Part shown: positions 1 to 12,620 of the stretch, one piece after another
Layout: the number at the start of each line of letters is the position of its first letter
How positions within the stretch are numbered: the stretch's first letter is position 1
Source: Miscanthus floridulus
Taxonomy: Eukaryota; Streptophyta; Magnoliopsida; Poales; Poaceae
DNA length: 64,000 bases
Direction: 5' to 3'
Assembly (NCBI RefSeq): GCF_019320115.1
Contig: NC_089581.1
Span: 93,308,802-93,372,801 of the forward strand
Position numbers and translations under genes: made by a program
The notes under the pieces: generated by a model
What the model saw: the letters and a program-made list of their open reading frames with translations, nothing else
What the model was told of the DNA's origin: nothing
Database searches by the model: none

Positions 1-37
1 TTTAGTATTAGTGGGGTGGCGCTTCGCCTTCTATTAA

Positions 38-613
38 TTATGGTTGCCTTTTGCATGTCCCGAGGCATCTACCTCTTCGCTTTGTGGCTTCAAATACAAG
101 GCGAGGGCTTTGGCATCGAACACATCTACACTCGCAACCGCACCTATTCCTTTGCACTTCTTCACCCTCACAGAACTCTGTAGTGGCCTTCCTCTCTTCC
201 CATATCTTGCTAGAAAAGCATTCAAAGTCTCCTAGTTCCCAAAAGACCAGATTGGCTGTTGCGATACTCATAGACTCATCAGCGTGAACCAACTCGACAT
301 CATCTCCATGCCATTGAATCAAACACTGATGCATGGTCAATGGTACACAACAGTTCACATGAATCCAATCATGACCAAGGAGTAAACTATATGACCCTTT
401 TCCATTGATGACGAAGAATGTGGTAAGTAGAGTCTTACTCCTGATTGTTAGTTCAACGTTCATTGCCCCTCGGGTCTTTGATGCATTACCCCCAAAGTCT
501 TTAAGCATCATGTCAGTCTTAATCAGGTCTCCTGGTCCCTTGCCAAGTTTGCAAAAAGTGGTGTAAGGCATGAGATTGACAAAAGCACCTCCATCCACCA
601 ACATCTTGTTCAT
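38..613 (-). pseudogene. Element D aspartic protease region
   Basis: Open frame of 191 codons at the gag-pol junction of D. Close to its start it reads MLVDGGAFVNLMP, the Tat-lineage form of the retropepsin active site (VDGGA in place of DTGA or DSGA). Further on are LLLGHDWIH, which fits the second conserved protease strand, and HQCLIQWHGDDVELVHADES, a stretch that commonly follows the protease in Tat elements. The enzyme would cleave the Gag-Pol polyprotein in the virus-like particle. The upstream ATG is internal to the polyprotein and is not a real start. The C-terminal 40 or so residues look basic and out of frame, so a frameshift probably lies near position 150. Element E lacks this segment. 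Confidence 0.75.
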
Positions 614-3422
614 CGGCTTCCCATCAACAAAACCTTTTACATATAAAGCTTTTAAGTGCTAAAGCTTGACTGGTTTATCAAATATTGCTTGTTGTATAAC
701 TGTCAACTTGGCAACTATCTCCTCATACTTCGATTCATCAAAATCTGAATAAACTTCTTGATCTACCGGAGCTCTAAACTCTGATGGTAACATAAAAGCC
801 ATTTGAATATTGGCCGATGGTTGCTTTCTATTGGTTGTTTGCTTAGCACACCATACTTGAGGTTTATCGGATGCCTAAGCCTGTTCCAACTCTCTATTCC
901 TTAGGCGTTGCACCCTTCTCTTCTGGCTTCTTGTCAAACCTCATGGACACCATTTGCCTTCCTGCCAAACATATTCTCTCTCATTGCCTTCTTCTTCATA
1001 ATCAGCCCATTCTTGATCAACAACTCTTTTTCCAAGCCGATCCATGTTATTATGATGATACGCATCTTGAGCATGGATAGACTGATGGTTGGCTTGAGAT
1101 TGCCTAAACTCCTAATATTGATGACTGCACTTTGGACAGTTATTCCTGGTAGGCAACTTCAAAACTTCATTCTAGCAATGTCTAAAGAAAGAACAATTCC
1201 AATGTGATTCAGCTTGCTTTCTTTCATACCTCTCTTTTTCCTATTGACGCTGGTATTCTTGCTCTTCTAACCAACACTAATAATCTTTTTCCTTCTGCTA
1301 CTACCATTTATTCAATAGAATTTGAGTTGTAACCTGCGGCTTTGTTGCCCCACCTTTTGATGTTTCTCCCTACTCATATTGGCTCTTTTGCTTGTCACGA
1401 TGTCTTCTAATTTCTCAGTATTCATTAGCCGATATTTGCATCTTAGGATCAACTGTTCTAGCTTCTCTTGATTTGGTTGATGTTAGGACCTTAGTCTTAC
1501 CTTTGAGCAGCCTAGCATCGACCATGTTTTGATCTCCTGGGAAAGGATTATCATCAACTTTCATTTTCCAAGGCATATCAAATTTGAGTCTTCCTTGCTG
1601 AATAGCCCTCTACATATGCTACTGAAAAATTCTACATTCATTAGTGGAATGAGAAGTAGCATTATGGAACTTGCAGAACTTCTTATTCTTTAGCTGGTCA
1701 TGGGGCAACATAACATGATTATCGGGTAGCTTGATCAGTCCCTTCTCAAGTAAGAAATCGAAGAGCTTGTCTGATTTTGTGACATCAAAGTCATAGCTCT
1801 CCTCGACTCCTCTTCCCCAAGGATTTGGTACCATTACTATCTTCTTGCCCCAATTCCATTCAGCCATAGCAACCTCTTCTTCTTCATCTTCATAGCCATC
1901 CTCGACTGAATATGGATTATAAGCTTCGGCCACTGTGGTATTCTTCTAGAATCGGGTATCTCTATGCATACTCTAGAATTAGCTATTGAGTGCCACCACT
2001 CATTGAGCCAATTGACCCAAGTTGTCAAATTCTTGTCCCAGTAGTTTTTCTTTCCATGTTGGAAGCATCCCTTGAATGGCCAAAGCGGCTAGCTGATCAT
2101 CAACCAAATTTAATGAGAAGCACAAATTCCTAGTCTCTCAGAACCTCTGAAGAAACTTAGTGCCCAATTCATTAGTTTTCTGCCTTATAGTTGTCAAATC
2201 GGTAATCTTCTTTTCTCCAGTCCTAGTATAAAAATATGTATGAAATTTCTTTTTAGGTCAACCTAGTTAGCAATGGAGTTGACTGGTAGTGATGAAAACC
2301 AAGTGAAGGCTAGCCCTGACAGGGATAAGGAGAAGAAACGAACTCGATGGGCCTCTTCAATGGATGCTTTGCCCAACTATGTAAGATACTGACTAACATG
2401 TTTGTTGTGCTTGTGCTGTCTTGGCTAGTGAACTTAGCAAACTCTAGGAGCCTATAATTTGTAGGAAGAGCGACCAAATCATACCATTCTAGATATGGGC
2501 ATTTGTATGAGAAGGTCAACCCTTTTGGCTTCAGACCAAACTGATTCTTCATCATCTCAGTCATCTTTAGCAATAACTCGTCAGCATGTGAATTTGGATT
2601 TCTCTGCACTTGCTGACCCATCTATGGATTGAAATCTCGTGTGCCTTGATACCCTGGATTCAGAATCATATGAAGGGTGTTATAATCTATGCCATAAAGA
2701 TACCCCTATGGAATCTCTATCTGCTAGGGTCTTTTGCTGGTTTGCTACTTGAAGTCTCTGGTTATAGACATTAGGATTTATATCTCTATGGATCCTTTGA
2801 ATTGATGGTGCTATTTTTTGAGCCAACGACGATATGTGGCCTGATGTGCCAAAATTAATCACCTGGATCTAACCTTGTCTCACCAGCAGTTGCACATGCT
2901 ACACTGACGATCCAGGATTATACTATATCCAATTTGTAGTAACTCATTGAGCTTGTTTAGATGAACTCTGAATAGCCTAGACATCATCATTACCTAGCTG
3001 GTGCTTGCTTCTTGACGGCTAGTACTAGTTCGATTAGTCCCTTGAGTCAACAGATGTGGAATGTTGTAATAAGCCAGTCCAACCTTGATCAACTAGAAAC
3101 CCATGAAACATCTCTTTCATGGCGTTATGGAATGTGTTTAAAAAATTTTCATTATGGTTCGATATGGCATCATGAACAGACTTGTTTATAGCTTCTTTGA
3201 AGAAACTGCCTGCCTTTAGTCTCATCTACATCTGTCTGCCCATGCAACAGAACTCTGGGTAGTGGATATTTCTGAACAATTGTATTGTCACATGTTTAGG
3301 TGTAGGACAACAAACACTTGTTTTGAAATTCTTCTATAGCTTTAGTCGATGACATCTTTATCTACATTAGGTAGGTCTTCGTAATGTACCATATGGATGT
3401 CGTTGTTGTTGTGAACCACCAT
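614..3422 (-). pseudogene. Element D gag polyprotein, decayed
   Basis: Capsid/nucleocapsid precursor. I place the start at the ATG at 3422-3420, 40 bp inside the 5' LTR, at the same place as in E. Recognisable pieces, read downward: helical N-terminal segment (3225-3034), linker (2862-2680), core gag piece beginning MGQQVQRNPNSHADE (2621-2310), acidic stretch and PNPWGRGVEESYDFDV (1933-1750), then the zinc motif CKFHNATSHSTNEC, a C-x2-H-x4-H-x4-C arrangement. Beyond that, 1160-1090 keeps a second cysteine-rich segment ending in CPKCSHQY. The pieces fall in different frames and are separated by stops. 614-780 is a spacer to the protease. The partner E gag is better preserved around the core but has lost the first zinc motif. 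Confidence 0.75.
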
Positions 3423-3461
3423 GACTGATTGTGGGGTTCCCACTAGGGTGTGCAGAACGTG

Positions 3462-5199
3462 TGTCGGCACTGAAATTTTGTCCCTGTGCCAGGGCACACG
3501 AGCAAGCCGGAAGGGTCCGCTCGATGGAGCTAGAGATCCGTCCTAGCTTCAACATAGGGATTATCGATCCTGCGCACTTCCTCCTAAGACTGTGCCAGTC
3601 AATTTGACCATGCAATTAACAAGGAGAGAAAGGCTAATCAGTAATTTAAGGCTGAAACATGTCAGTGTTGCCAGACAGTCCCAAATGTGCGGCTCTGAGA
3701 GCCGATGTGGAAGTAAATCGACTAAATAGTCATTTCTAGCATACTCATAAGAATAAATCAGTTAAAGCTCATTGGGTTGTGGAAGGAAAATCAGGTTATC
3801 ATTCAGGATGAATATCGTTATTTAGACAAATATTAGTCAATGGCAATAGGATGTCAATAATAATCAGTTTATGCTAAGCCAATGACTGCAAGTAACCGAA
3901 TCCCTTTTTATATAAAAGAAGCAGCTCATCATCATTTAACCATTTAATAGAGATAAATCTAATGAACATATTAGATCTCATCTATCGTTATGACTAGTGG
4001 GGACATGAGGCAAAATTATGCAGGCTGTAATACAATAATAAGATCATGGGGCTAACACATCTTTCAACCTATCTTTACTTCAACGGTCTCGTGACATGAA
4101 TAGCATATGTGAAAACACTCGATATCGGCTAAAACAAACCGATTAAGGCATAGTGCACAATTAAGGTCATGCCCTATCTGGAACAGATCTACTAAGTAAC
4201 GATCCCCACTCCACGGTGCTAATAGTGGGGTGTGAGGTAGAATCACATAGGCCATGATAATGGGTTGTGGAACGGTTCTTGTTAGCCAATAGATCTATTT
4301 CAAGACTAGACATGCCTTAACAACACACTATGCACGATCAAGATTGACATAAAACCACGTGATAAAACATAACTCATCGTTTAAGATGCAGATTAGATCA
4401 GTTTAGATTAATAAACGATGGGTTAAACATGATATAAGGCTGATCTAGATCAATCCCAATCGGGCAAAGTGATATAGCTGTAATTAAATAAATAATGAAA
4501 GCAATAAACAATATCGGTAACTTAATGAATCTATTCGAAGGATGCCAGCCTTAGATATAGCCGATAACTCGACCTTAATCTAGTTCGAGTAGTGGAGGTC
4601 GATCAGATCGATGCAGCCATACTTGAACTAAACAAGAGTCGATAACTAGCTTATACTAGAGTCATAGTGGAGGTCGACCGGATCGATGCAGCTGTACGAA
4701 CAGAAGTATAAGCCATGATGGTACTTACAGACAAGCCGGAGGTCGGTCCAGACCAATGCAGCCCTACTCGCTGAAGAACTCGCCGAGATCTACTCTACTC
4801 CTACTCCTAAGGGGTGGTCAGAGTCCAAAAAGTAAGTAACTTGTATTTGATTGATTGTGTGTCCTCTTACAATAGTCGGGGTCCAATATTTATACCTAGA
4901 GCCTAAACATGAATCCTACTTGAGCACGACTCATTACAATCTTTGGCATAGAAGAAAACATTCCTAATTTATGATAACTTGGACCCTAATCTTTCCCTTT
5001 TTGTAGAGTCCGATATGTAGTTTCATGGCACCAACCATAGCTCATCATCACTATCTACTTGACGTCATCCAAAGAGATCCTATTCTAGAGTCGTATCTGA
5101 ATCAGCTAATATCGATCCTTATGCAATTGATTCCTTGATCGACATAATTTTGGAAGCTTCGAGTTCCCACGTTTTTCTCTCCAAATTTTGGTGTAAAGA
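3462..5199 (-). repeat. Element D 5' LTR
   Basis: 1738 bp. On the plus strand it runs from TGTCGGCACTG to TTTTGGTGTAAAGA, so the expected terminal CA has become GA. It aligns along its length with E's LTRs at 18899-20700 and 28720-30215 plus 39579-39882. The minus-strand TATA box is the complement of 4887-4894 (TATTTATA). Copies of a unit starting GTGGGG and ending GGCCAT (near 3989 and 4218) and of a unit starting GTGGAGGTCGA (near 4590, 4668 and 4738) are spread through it. Confidence 0.85.
4887..4894 (-). promoter_or_regulatory. TATA box of element D LTR
   Basis: TATAAATA on the minus strand, in the same place as the TATA motif in both E LTRs. It would drive minus-strand transcription towards gag. 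Confidence 0.55.
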
Positions 5200-6772
5200 G
5201 CCTCATGGTATACGAAGACTCCACGCTGGTCATCAACTAGCTCAACAAAGACTAGGTCCTGCTCCAGTGAGAAGATCGATGCATATTGCAGCCAAAATCA
5301 GGAAACATGAAGGGAAATTCTATGGTATCGAGTACCACCATGTGGTACAAGATCAAAATTAGCTCGCCGACCACCTATCTAAGATAGGCTCTTCTCGGCG
5401 CCATGATTCCACCTGGGGTTTTCGTTCAAGACCTCTTTACGTCATCTATTAAGGAAGAGAAGCAAGTTCAAGAAATTCATCCCGTCGAGCAGCTGGTACT
5501 TATACTACCTTGCCAGCCGCCCGATTGGAGGGAATAGTTCATCAAGTACCTCACCAGCAGTCGACATACCCACCGATAAGACTGAAAACTGAATGCCTAA
5601 TTCATCAAAGCAAGCATTATGTACTGGTGGATGGGAACTTGTTGAGGAAAAGTGCTAAGGAAGGGATACTACAGAAATGCATCACCCAAGAAGAGGGAGT
5701 GAAACTACTTCTCGAAATTCACTCTGGTTCCTGCGGCAACCACACAGCCTCGAGAAACCTGGTTGGTAAAGCTTTCCTGAGCTAGGTTTTTATTGGCCCA
5801 TGGCCATCACCGATGCAGAAGACCTCGTTCGACATTGTGAAGGATGCCAAATTTTCGCCAAGCAAATACACGTGTTGGCATAAGAACTGCAGACCATCCC
5901 AACTTCCTAGCCATTTGCATGCTGGGGACTAGACATGATTAGGCCTTTTAAGCTAGCACCAGGTGGTTACTGGTATGTGTACATCACCATCGACAAGTTC
6001 TCTAAGTGGATCGAATATAAACTGCTTGTTTTGGCTACTACAAAGAAGGAAGTCAAGATCTTCAAACATATCATCCATAGATTCGGTCTCCCTGAATAGC
6101 ATTATCACTGACCTCGAAACTACATTCACTAGTCATCATTTTTGGGGCTTCTACGAAGACTGATGCATTTCCATCAAATACGTCCTCTGTTGCCCATCCT
6201 AGAGCCAATGGACAGGTCGAACGGGTGAATGGCATGATCCTTGATGCCCTAAAAAAGAGGCTATATTAGAGAGAGGAAAAGCATCTAGGTAGATGGCTCA
6301 AAGAGCTCCTAGTTGTGGTCTGTGGACTGTGCACTCAAGCTAGTCATAGCACCGGTGTATCTCTATACTTTTTGGTCTATGGCTCTAAGGCTATACTTCT
6401 AGCAGACATTGCCTTTAGAGCACCTAGGGTGGAACATTATGATGAAGACCAAGTCAGTAGCTGTTCAGGACAGAGGACATTGATAGGGCTGAAGAAGAAT
6501 GCCTGATCACTTGCATCCGCACAGCCAAATACCTAGAAGGCTTAAGAAGATACTACAACCGCAACATCAAAGGTCGTTCATTTGCTGTCGGTGACCTCGT
6601 TCTCTGCAGAAAGTAGAAAACCAAAGGGATGCACAAGCACTCCTCCCCCTGGGATGGGCCTTACATGGTTAAGGAGGTTACCCGACTAGGGTCTTATCGG
6701 CTATGCAACTTGGATGGAATCGATATCCCCAATTCATGGCACATCGAGCATTTTATACATTTCTATCCTTGA
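5200..6772 (+). pseudogene. Element C RNase H and integrase remnant
   Basis: C-terminal pol of a RIRE2-like element. 5300-5390 still reads like the end of an RNase H domain (FYGIEYHHV, then LADHLSKIGSS). 5510-5785 carries the H2C2 zinc region of integrase (EIHSGSCGNHTASR, then shifted CEGCQ). 5930-6240 gives the catalytic core in shifted frames: YITIDKFSKWIEY with the first Asp, and HPRANGQVERVNG with the catalytic Glu. 6300-6772 is the C-terminal part, ending WHIEHFIHFYP and a TGA at 6770-6772. At least four frameshifts and several stops are needed to follow it. RT and RNase H N-terminal parts were separated by the insertion of D. Confidence 0.8.
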
Positions 6773-7374
6773 AATGCTCCAAATATGTATTCTCCACTCC
6801 ATAATGAATGAAGTTTTGGTCGCCATAATTTGTCTCCATTATTTCTCCATTACAATTTAATCTCCATTTGCGGTCGCCAACTCTAAGTTACTCCTTAACA
6901 AACTCCAACACATGATCTCCATAAATGCTCCATCATGTTTCTCCATATCTCCAAGATATCTCTCCAATCGCCGAGCAGCACATGTTCTGCTCTATGTTCT
7001 TTGGAGAAGACCTAGTCTCTAATCTCTCCCTACACATGCTACGGGCTCCGCGCTCTGCGTTATGGGTGGTCGGCTGTGGTTCCTTGGTCACGCGTATTCC
7101 TCCTACATGTGCACGGGCTCCACGCTCAATGTTATGAACCATGGGCTAGCCAAGGCCAAGAGTTCAGCAATGAACTAACTGCTCGTACGCTACTTATACT
7201 ATGTATAATTGAGTTAGGGTTAACACTACAACAATTTTTCAACAAAATACTGGCAAACTGCATAAACATGCACACATCACTTTACAACATTTATATATAT
7301 ACATAAATGATTATCTGTGCCCTCATGCGCTTTAACTACCCTCTCTAGTTGTTATAGAACACTCTTTGAGCAGG
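6773..7374. other. Untranslated spacer of element C
   Basis: Between the pol stop and the 3' end of the antisense gene. It is rich in TCTCCAT/CTCCAA words around 6790-6960. Two copies of a segment around CACGGGCTCC(A/G)CGCTC (near 7034 and 7107) are present. I see no coding potential. Confidence 0.5.
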
Positions 7375-10300
7375 TCATTGGGCTTGGCCATCGTCGTCCA
7401 TCTCATCGAACAGGTCGACATCGCTGGCCAGTTTCTTCGCCTCGTCCTCCACCACATCTTCTAGCTACTAATGCTCCATCACTCCCATCCCTCTAGCGAA
7501 TCCGGCCCCTATCACTTGAAGGTCAATGACAAGGTAGCGGGACTGGACCACTACTAGGGCATGTGTAACGGCGGTGATGGTGGCATCGCGGTTGAAGCTT
7601 TTGAAGTTCTCCCACACCGCCTTGCACCTGTCGATGATGGTGTCTAGACACGGTGGCCTGCCATCAAGCTTAGGGGCCACCTCTGTGTCGATGCAGTCGA
7701 GCACCAGCTTGACTCCAGCAACTATGGCATCAAGCTTGCTCCTCTAGGTTCTAGCCGCCTGCTACAGCACATCAAACTGTGCCTTGGCCCTCCGACGGTA
7801 GTCTGCAGGTGATGAGGACATGACACCATCAGATACGACCATTGTTTTATAAGGTGAGCTTGTTCCTACATTTGCATAGTGATTTTTGGTACAATTCACT
7901 TGGTTCCACATGTACATGTCATTATTTGAATGTAGGTACAAATATGTCTCAACGTGCAAGTTCATCAAAGTTGAATTTTCGGTTCATCGGTAGCTCGACA
8001 GTGCTCTATTGGGAAGGCCATAACTCAGCCATCTGGAGTGCGATCGAGGTCAATGAGCACTTGATGGAAAGATTGTTTGATAAGATTTCAAATAGATCTG
8101 GTCTCATCTCAATATCACATCAGCAAGGCCTCAAAGCCATCAAGATATTCTGTCGCTATTTCTGCTGGGAGCTACACTATCGTTATGGGCTTGTTATTCA
8201 TCCTTGGGACCCTGGCCCAAGTGGGAGCACACCCCAAGGACTTAGAGAATCCACTAAGAAAGCCCTTGGACAGTCCTCCTCCTTGGCCACCACCTTAGGA
8301 GGCCAGCGAGGACGTCCAAGCCAAGCCGGAGGCCTAGTCCAACTTGAATATGAGTCCATCTCGGGCTCCAGGATCAGCGTGTAGTAAAATAGACGTCCAG
8401 GTCGCATGCGAACTCTGTTTTCGATGATCCACATATGGATGGAAATATAATTTCATAAGGAAACCAATGGAAGTGGTCCCACATCAAAATTCCATCAGAA
8501 TCAATGGGAATCATCGAAACAAGTTGATGTCTAGAATCTATCACGGTGCTGCGTCGTCGTCTTTTGGGCCGTTGGGCCTTGTAATGTGTTGGGACACCTT
8601 TAGGACGTGAAGAGGGATCCTTGGATGTCCCTTAGGCTATATAATCAGTAGCCACCACCTACATTAGGTTTTGGGTTTTATTTTAGATCAATCTGTCATT
8701 GAACAGTCGCCGTTATCGGTTTGCAAGACCCCAACTTCGAGTGCTTAATCATTCATCTGCAATTGTCACTTTAATTGGGTTGCTTTTTATCTTGTTCTTG
8801 CTTGTGTTCTTCGATTCGCAGCAGGGATTAGCCTTCTTGGCGAGGTCAACCGGATTGTGACACGGTTGATAACCAGAGGAGACGTGGTGCTAAGGTTGCA
8901 GGGTTTGGGTCTTTGTGATCTAAAGCCGGATCGGTGTGTCGCTCTCCGAACAAATCGTTATTTATCTTGAACCTGACAGAAGATTGGGACCCTCGTCTAC
9001 ATTAGCAGGCATCACAAGGTTCCATCAAGCAAAGAAATTACTCCAGCAGTAACTCCAACCACGAAGTACTCACCTTTCAGCTCCTTGGCCAGCTTCTCCC
9101 TCCACCTAGCTGTCTTCTTCTCCTCCTCCTAGAGTTGACCGATGACTTGGCGCAACTGGCTGAGCTCTACATCTTGCTCTACAAGCATAATGGTCGTCAG
9201 CAACAATAAGGCTTCAGTAGTGCAAAGCAAATTCATCGATCTGCCATACCTTTTCTCTGCTTAGAGACATTTCTCAGCTGCTCAGATTTTCGCTCTAGCT
9301 TCTCAGAAACACTCATCAGTTGCTCGGAGACAGTGGCTAGCTGCTCGGACCTACCCTGCAACTGCTCGAACACGATCACCAGCTACTCAGATAGAGCCCC
9401 CTTTTGGTATTCTAGATCCTACGCTTGAGACTCAGTAAGATCCCGCTCATGCTAGGCCCTCTGGATGTTTTTCTCCATAAGCTTCATCACCTCCTTTAGA
9501 TTTGCGTTCTCCTCGGTGAGGGGCTGCATCCTCTTGATCAGCTATCACCATTGTTCAGCAGTCCAAGCTATCCCCTGCAAAAGCACCAAGACTATGAAGA
9601 ACTTTAATCTCCAACATCAAAGATGAACATTGATGATGCAATGCTAACCTTGATCTGCTTCATCGCCATTGAAAGGGTGGACTCCAACCTCCTGAGCTCC
9701 CTGGTGGTGTCCTCCTCCTCAACAACCACCACTTCGTTGCCCCACTTATGGAGGATCTAGATGGCTTGAGGGCGAGCTTCCTCATGCTCAATCTCTTCCA
9801 CTTTGTCCTCCTCTATAGCTGGGGGCACCACCAAGGGGCTCGGTGGCCTGCACAGCGTGTTCGACCACACCCTCTGACGCCTCAGGGAGCATCGTCTGCT
9901 CCTCTAGCACCATTGGCTTCTCCACTACAGACTCCAGCGTGGCATTGGCAACTATAGCTTCTACCTCCAAAGATCTGGTGGATACCACTATTGCCCTAGG
10001 CACCGCCACCAGGCTCATCCACCATCGATGCTAATCGTTCTCCTGCCGCCAAGTTCATTAGCAGCGGCGGTTGACTCCACTATAGGCCGCCGAGCACCTA
10101 GGGACTCAAGGACAGGGTCTACTAGCATTGTCTCCATGCCGGGACCTAGCCCCCAGCTACTCGTTGGTCTAGATGGATGGATTCAAATCCTCCAAATGCC
10201 TCGCTCTGCATTAGATTAGCTCATCAATCGCCAAAAGAGATAAAGATACGACAGTAAAATAAGTCCAAGGCAAGGATACTTACATGTCGGCCTCCTAGTA

Positions 10301-11816
10301 CACTTTTCTGAACTGGCGATGCCTACCTGAGCCCCCAGGCATGACTCTAGGGTCGACCTCCATGCCCTAGGGTGGAGGTCTCATGGTCTCCACCATCAGC
10401 CTCTCCTCCACCTATCGCTCTAGAACTCCCTTTTGCCTGCTGCTCAAGAATTCCCTTCGCCTACTGCTCAGGGGACTTCCTCCCCTCCCTTCAATTGTAC
10501 CTCCGTGCGCATGTTGCGTGGAGGCACTTCAGTGCTCGGACATCGCCACACTTTGCATCCAAGTGGTCTAGTCACCGCCAATCAAGATGTCGCTCGGCTT
10601 GCAGGGAGCAGCAACCGTCGTCTTCCTCTTCTTCTAGGCTGGCTCATCTGCTGCTATCCCTCTTCCCCTAGATTTTCTCCGACACTAAGGGAGGACTCTC
10701 CATCCGACTAGCGTCCGTGCCTCCAGACTCTAATGAGGCACTAACAACACCTTCCTCAGGCTGTGTTGTTGGCCAGGCATCCACTGCCCTCAGCACGTTT
10801 GAGAAGTATGCCACTTGTTCCTGTGAATGGATCTTTCCATAAGTGAATCAGTTCACTGCTCAGCAATGGTAAAGGATAAAAGTGTTAGGAACAAACAATT
10901 GAGATGTTTACCTAAGGAGGCGGATTCATGCAGTTAAAGGCTCTCATCTGCCCTAACATGCTGAATGAGGCATTTAGAGCAAATAGCCCTATGGCCCACT
11001 CTATCACATCATCCTTTGACACCCTCTCTGTCCTCTCCTGGGTGTCATTGGTGTCCCTCTTGAAATCAAAGCCCACGTGGGCCCTCTCCTTGCAGGGTTG
11101 GACACAGCGCACTATGAAGCTCACAGCCACCAATCCACCATTCAGCTTTATGCCCTTTATTAGGTTGAGGAGCTCCCTCACCTGCTCCATGTCAGAACTG
11201 CTTAGTTTCTCTGACTAGCTCCTCTGGTTCTCTAGAACATGGTCGACGTCACAGCTTATGGCGGGGTGGCTCTGTTTCATGTAGAACCACCTAGGTGTTT
11301 CACCCCTTCAGTGAGGTGTTCAATGGTATAGTGATGTGCTCGCCCGCCATTCCATCACAAAGTTGAAGATACACACCGCTGACCACCTTAGAACCACCAC
11401 CACCCTTCTTCTTTAGCCAGAACAGATGACGAAAGAGGTTGAAGTGGGGAAGAACTCCGAGATACACCTCATAGAAGTGGATAAAGATTGAGATGTGCAA
11501 GATAGTGTTTAGGGTGGAGACTGCATAGACTAACTCTCTAGAACTCCAATAGGTCCGTCAAGAAAGGATGAACAGGAAATCCTAACTCGCGCTAGAAATA
11601 ATCTTCAAAAACTACTACTTCATCAGTATGTGGCTTTAGGAAGGGCTCACCATTGGCTAGCCACCATACAGTGGTGACACTGGTCAGAGAGAACGCCCTG
11701 CCTCCACCATCCTATTGATCTCAGCCTCCCCCATGTTCGGCGGCACACACACATTATCATGGCTGGCTCTGGTGGTCGCCTTCTTTAGGGTTTCCAGCTC
11801 CCCTCTTTGGCGCCAT
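7375..11816 (-). pseudogene. Antisense multi-exon gene of element C with gypsy-type transposon domain
   Basis: Runs opposite to C's pol. ATG at 11816 (MAPKRGAGNP) to a stop at 7377-7375 after DLFDEMDDDGQAQ. Exon 1 (11816-10913) carries a stretch I recognise as the 'putative gypsy type transposon' domain (PF04195 family): VHPFLTDLLEF, IFIHFYEVYLGVLPHFNLF, and VRCVQPCKERAHVGFDFK. The exon ends TAG|GTAAAC, probably once CAG|GT. An acceptor ATTCACAG lies near 10832. Around 9560-9255 is a leucine coiled coil with repeated SEQL motifs. A short intron runs from about GGTATGGCAG (near 9250) to CTTGTAG (near 9184). The next exon ends AAAG|GTGAGT near 9084, and the last exon begins after CACCTGCAG near 7803 with DYRRRAKAQFDVL and contains LDCIDTEVAPKLDGRPP. 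Stops, mostly TAG, break most exons. Function is unknown; exon limits are by eye. Confidence 0.65.
7880..9001 (+). repeat. Solo LTR inside an intron of the C antisense gene
   Basis: The sequence between splice site GTGAGT (9083 downward) and the acceptor near 7803 is mostly foreign. It reads as an LTR in plus orientation: a TATA motif CTATATAATC at 8638-8647, a T-rich segment with a run of TTTTGGGTTTTATTTTAG about 30 bp later, and an end at GTCTACA (9001). Text such as GGAAACCAATGGAAGTGGTCC and AGGGATCCTTGGATGTCCC is common in grass gypsy LTRs. No internal region follows, so it looks solo. The left end is uncertain by about 50 bp. Confidence 0.5.
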
Positions 11817-11940
11817 CTCTCAGATCTAGTTTGGGGTTGGTGGTGGAAGTGCATGTGAATATGAATCTAGGAGCGCGAGGGCTGAGGAGGAAGATGAAGT
11901 GGCAAAGTGGCAAAGGTGGGAGCGTGGGGTGCGGCAGCGC

Positions 11941-11950
11941 AGTTATAAAG
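11941..11950 (-). promoter_or_regulatory. Candidate TATA box of the C antisense gene
   Basis: Minus strand reads CTTTATAACT about 125 bp upstream of the ATG at 11816. That spacing would allow a start site and a 5' leader of roughly 90-100 bases. Single-motif evidence only. Confidence 0.35.
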
Positions 11951-12299
11951 CACTCCCCCACCTTTCACATTCAAGGGTTTTTGGGAAACCACTCCATGAT
12001 TTGTGCCTCTCTGAATTCTTTCGAAATAGCGTGGTGGGCCATTACCGGGGCTTTCGCGCAACTGCAACCCAGTATTGCCCATTTATCGTCGCAATTTGTT
12101 ACTGCTCACCAAATATTCACCAACTTCTCCACCATCCATTATGGCTCCAGTAATTACTATTGTATAGCCATTACTCTGGTTTTTTCTCCATGATTTGTTT
12201 TCTCCAATATTTCCACTTGTGGCTCAGGGACTGCGTCAGCAATATGACTTGGTTCCTCACCACATTGGGGACTTTCTTCTGTTGACTATTGTTTCTAAC

Positions 12300-12620
12300 C
12301 CTAGCACCATGTGATAGTGTCACCTACTATTAGGCTCGGTACTAAGTGGGCACACTTCACCTTGTGGTGAATGTGCCTTTCTCATCTCGGGGCTACTGCC
12401 CGGGGACTGGCTGCCTGCTTGGCTGGTTTTCTGTTTTTCTTTTTACTTTGGACCCTGACACCGCGTGACTACATCACCTACTATCAGGCTCAGGGACTAA
12501 GTGGGCACACTTCACCTAGCGGTGAGTGTGTTTGCTTTAATCTGGAAGACTCCGCCCTCCTGAAGTTGAAGAAGACTATCTCTCTTTCTCGTGGTCAGAC
12601 TCTAAGTGGGCACACTTGGT
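12300..12620 (+). repeat. Imperfect 160-bp repeats upstream of C's 3' LTR
   Basis: Copies share CACCTACTAT(T/C)AGGCTC, then ACTAAGTGGGCACACTTCACC, at about 12319-12361 and again at about 12476-12518. A third partial copy (CTAAGTGGGCACACTTGG) is at 12601. The words GGGGACTGG and CTACTGCCCGGGG resemble polypurine-type sequence seen near Tat LTRs. Confidence 0.6.

Larger units (their letters stand above)
1..5199 (-). mobile_element. Ty3/gypsy Tat-lineage element D, 5' half
   Basis: Minus-strand LTR retrotransposon that runs off the left edge. Reading right to left it has a 5' LTR (5199-3462), gag from an ATG at 3422, a nucleocapsid-type zinc motif near 1660, and a protease domain (613-38). RT and integrase would lie outside the window. 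The gag and LTR closely match element E (18899-39882), so both belong to one family. It interrupts the plus-strand pol of element C, whose sequence starts at 5200. Frameshifts and TAG stops show it is dead. Confidence 0.85.

Noticed and set aside
7842..8384. Open frame of 180 codons on the plus strand
   Set aside because: Lies across an LTR and its flank within an intron of the C antisense gene. Composition and lack of any motif suggest chance.
10372..10711. Overlapping plus-strand frames rich in Ser, Leu and Pro
   Set aside because: Shadows of the GC-rich exon of the minus-strand antisense gene of C.
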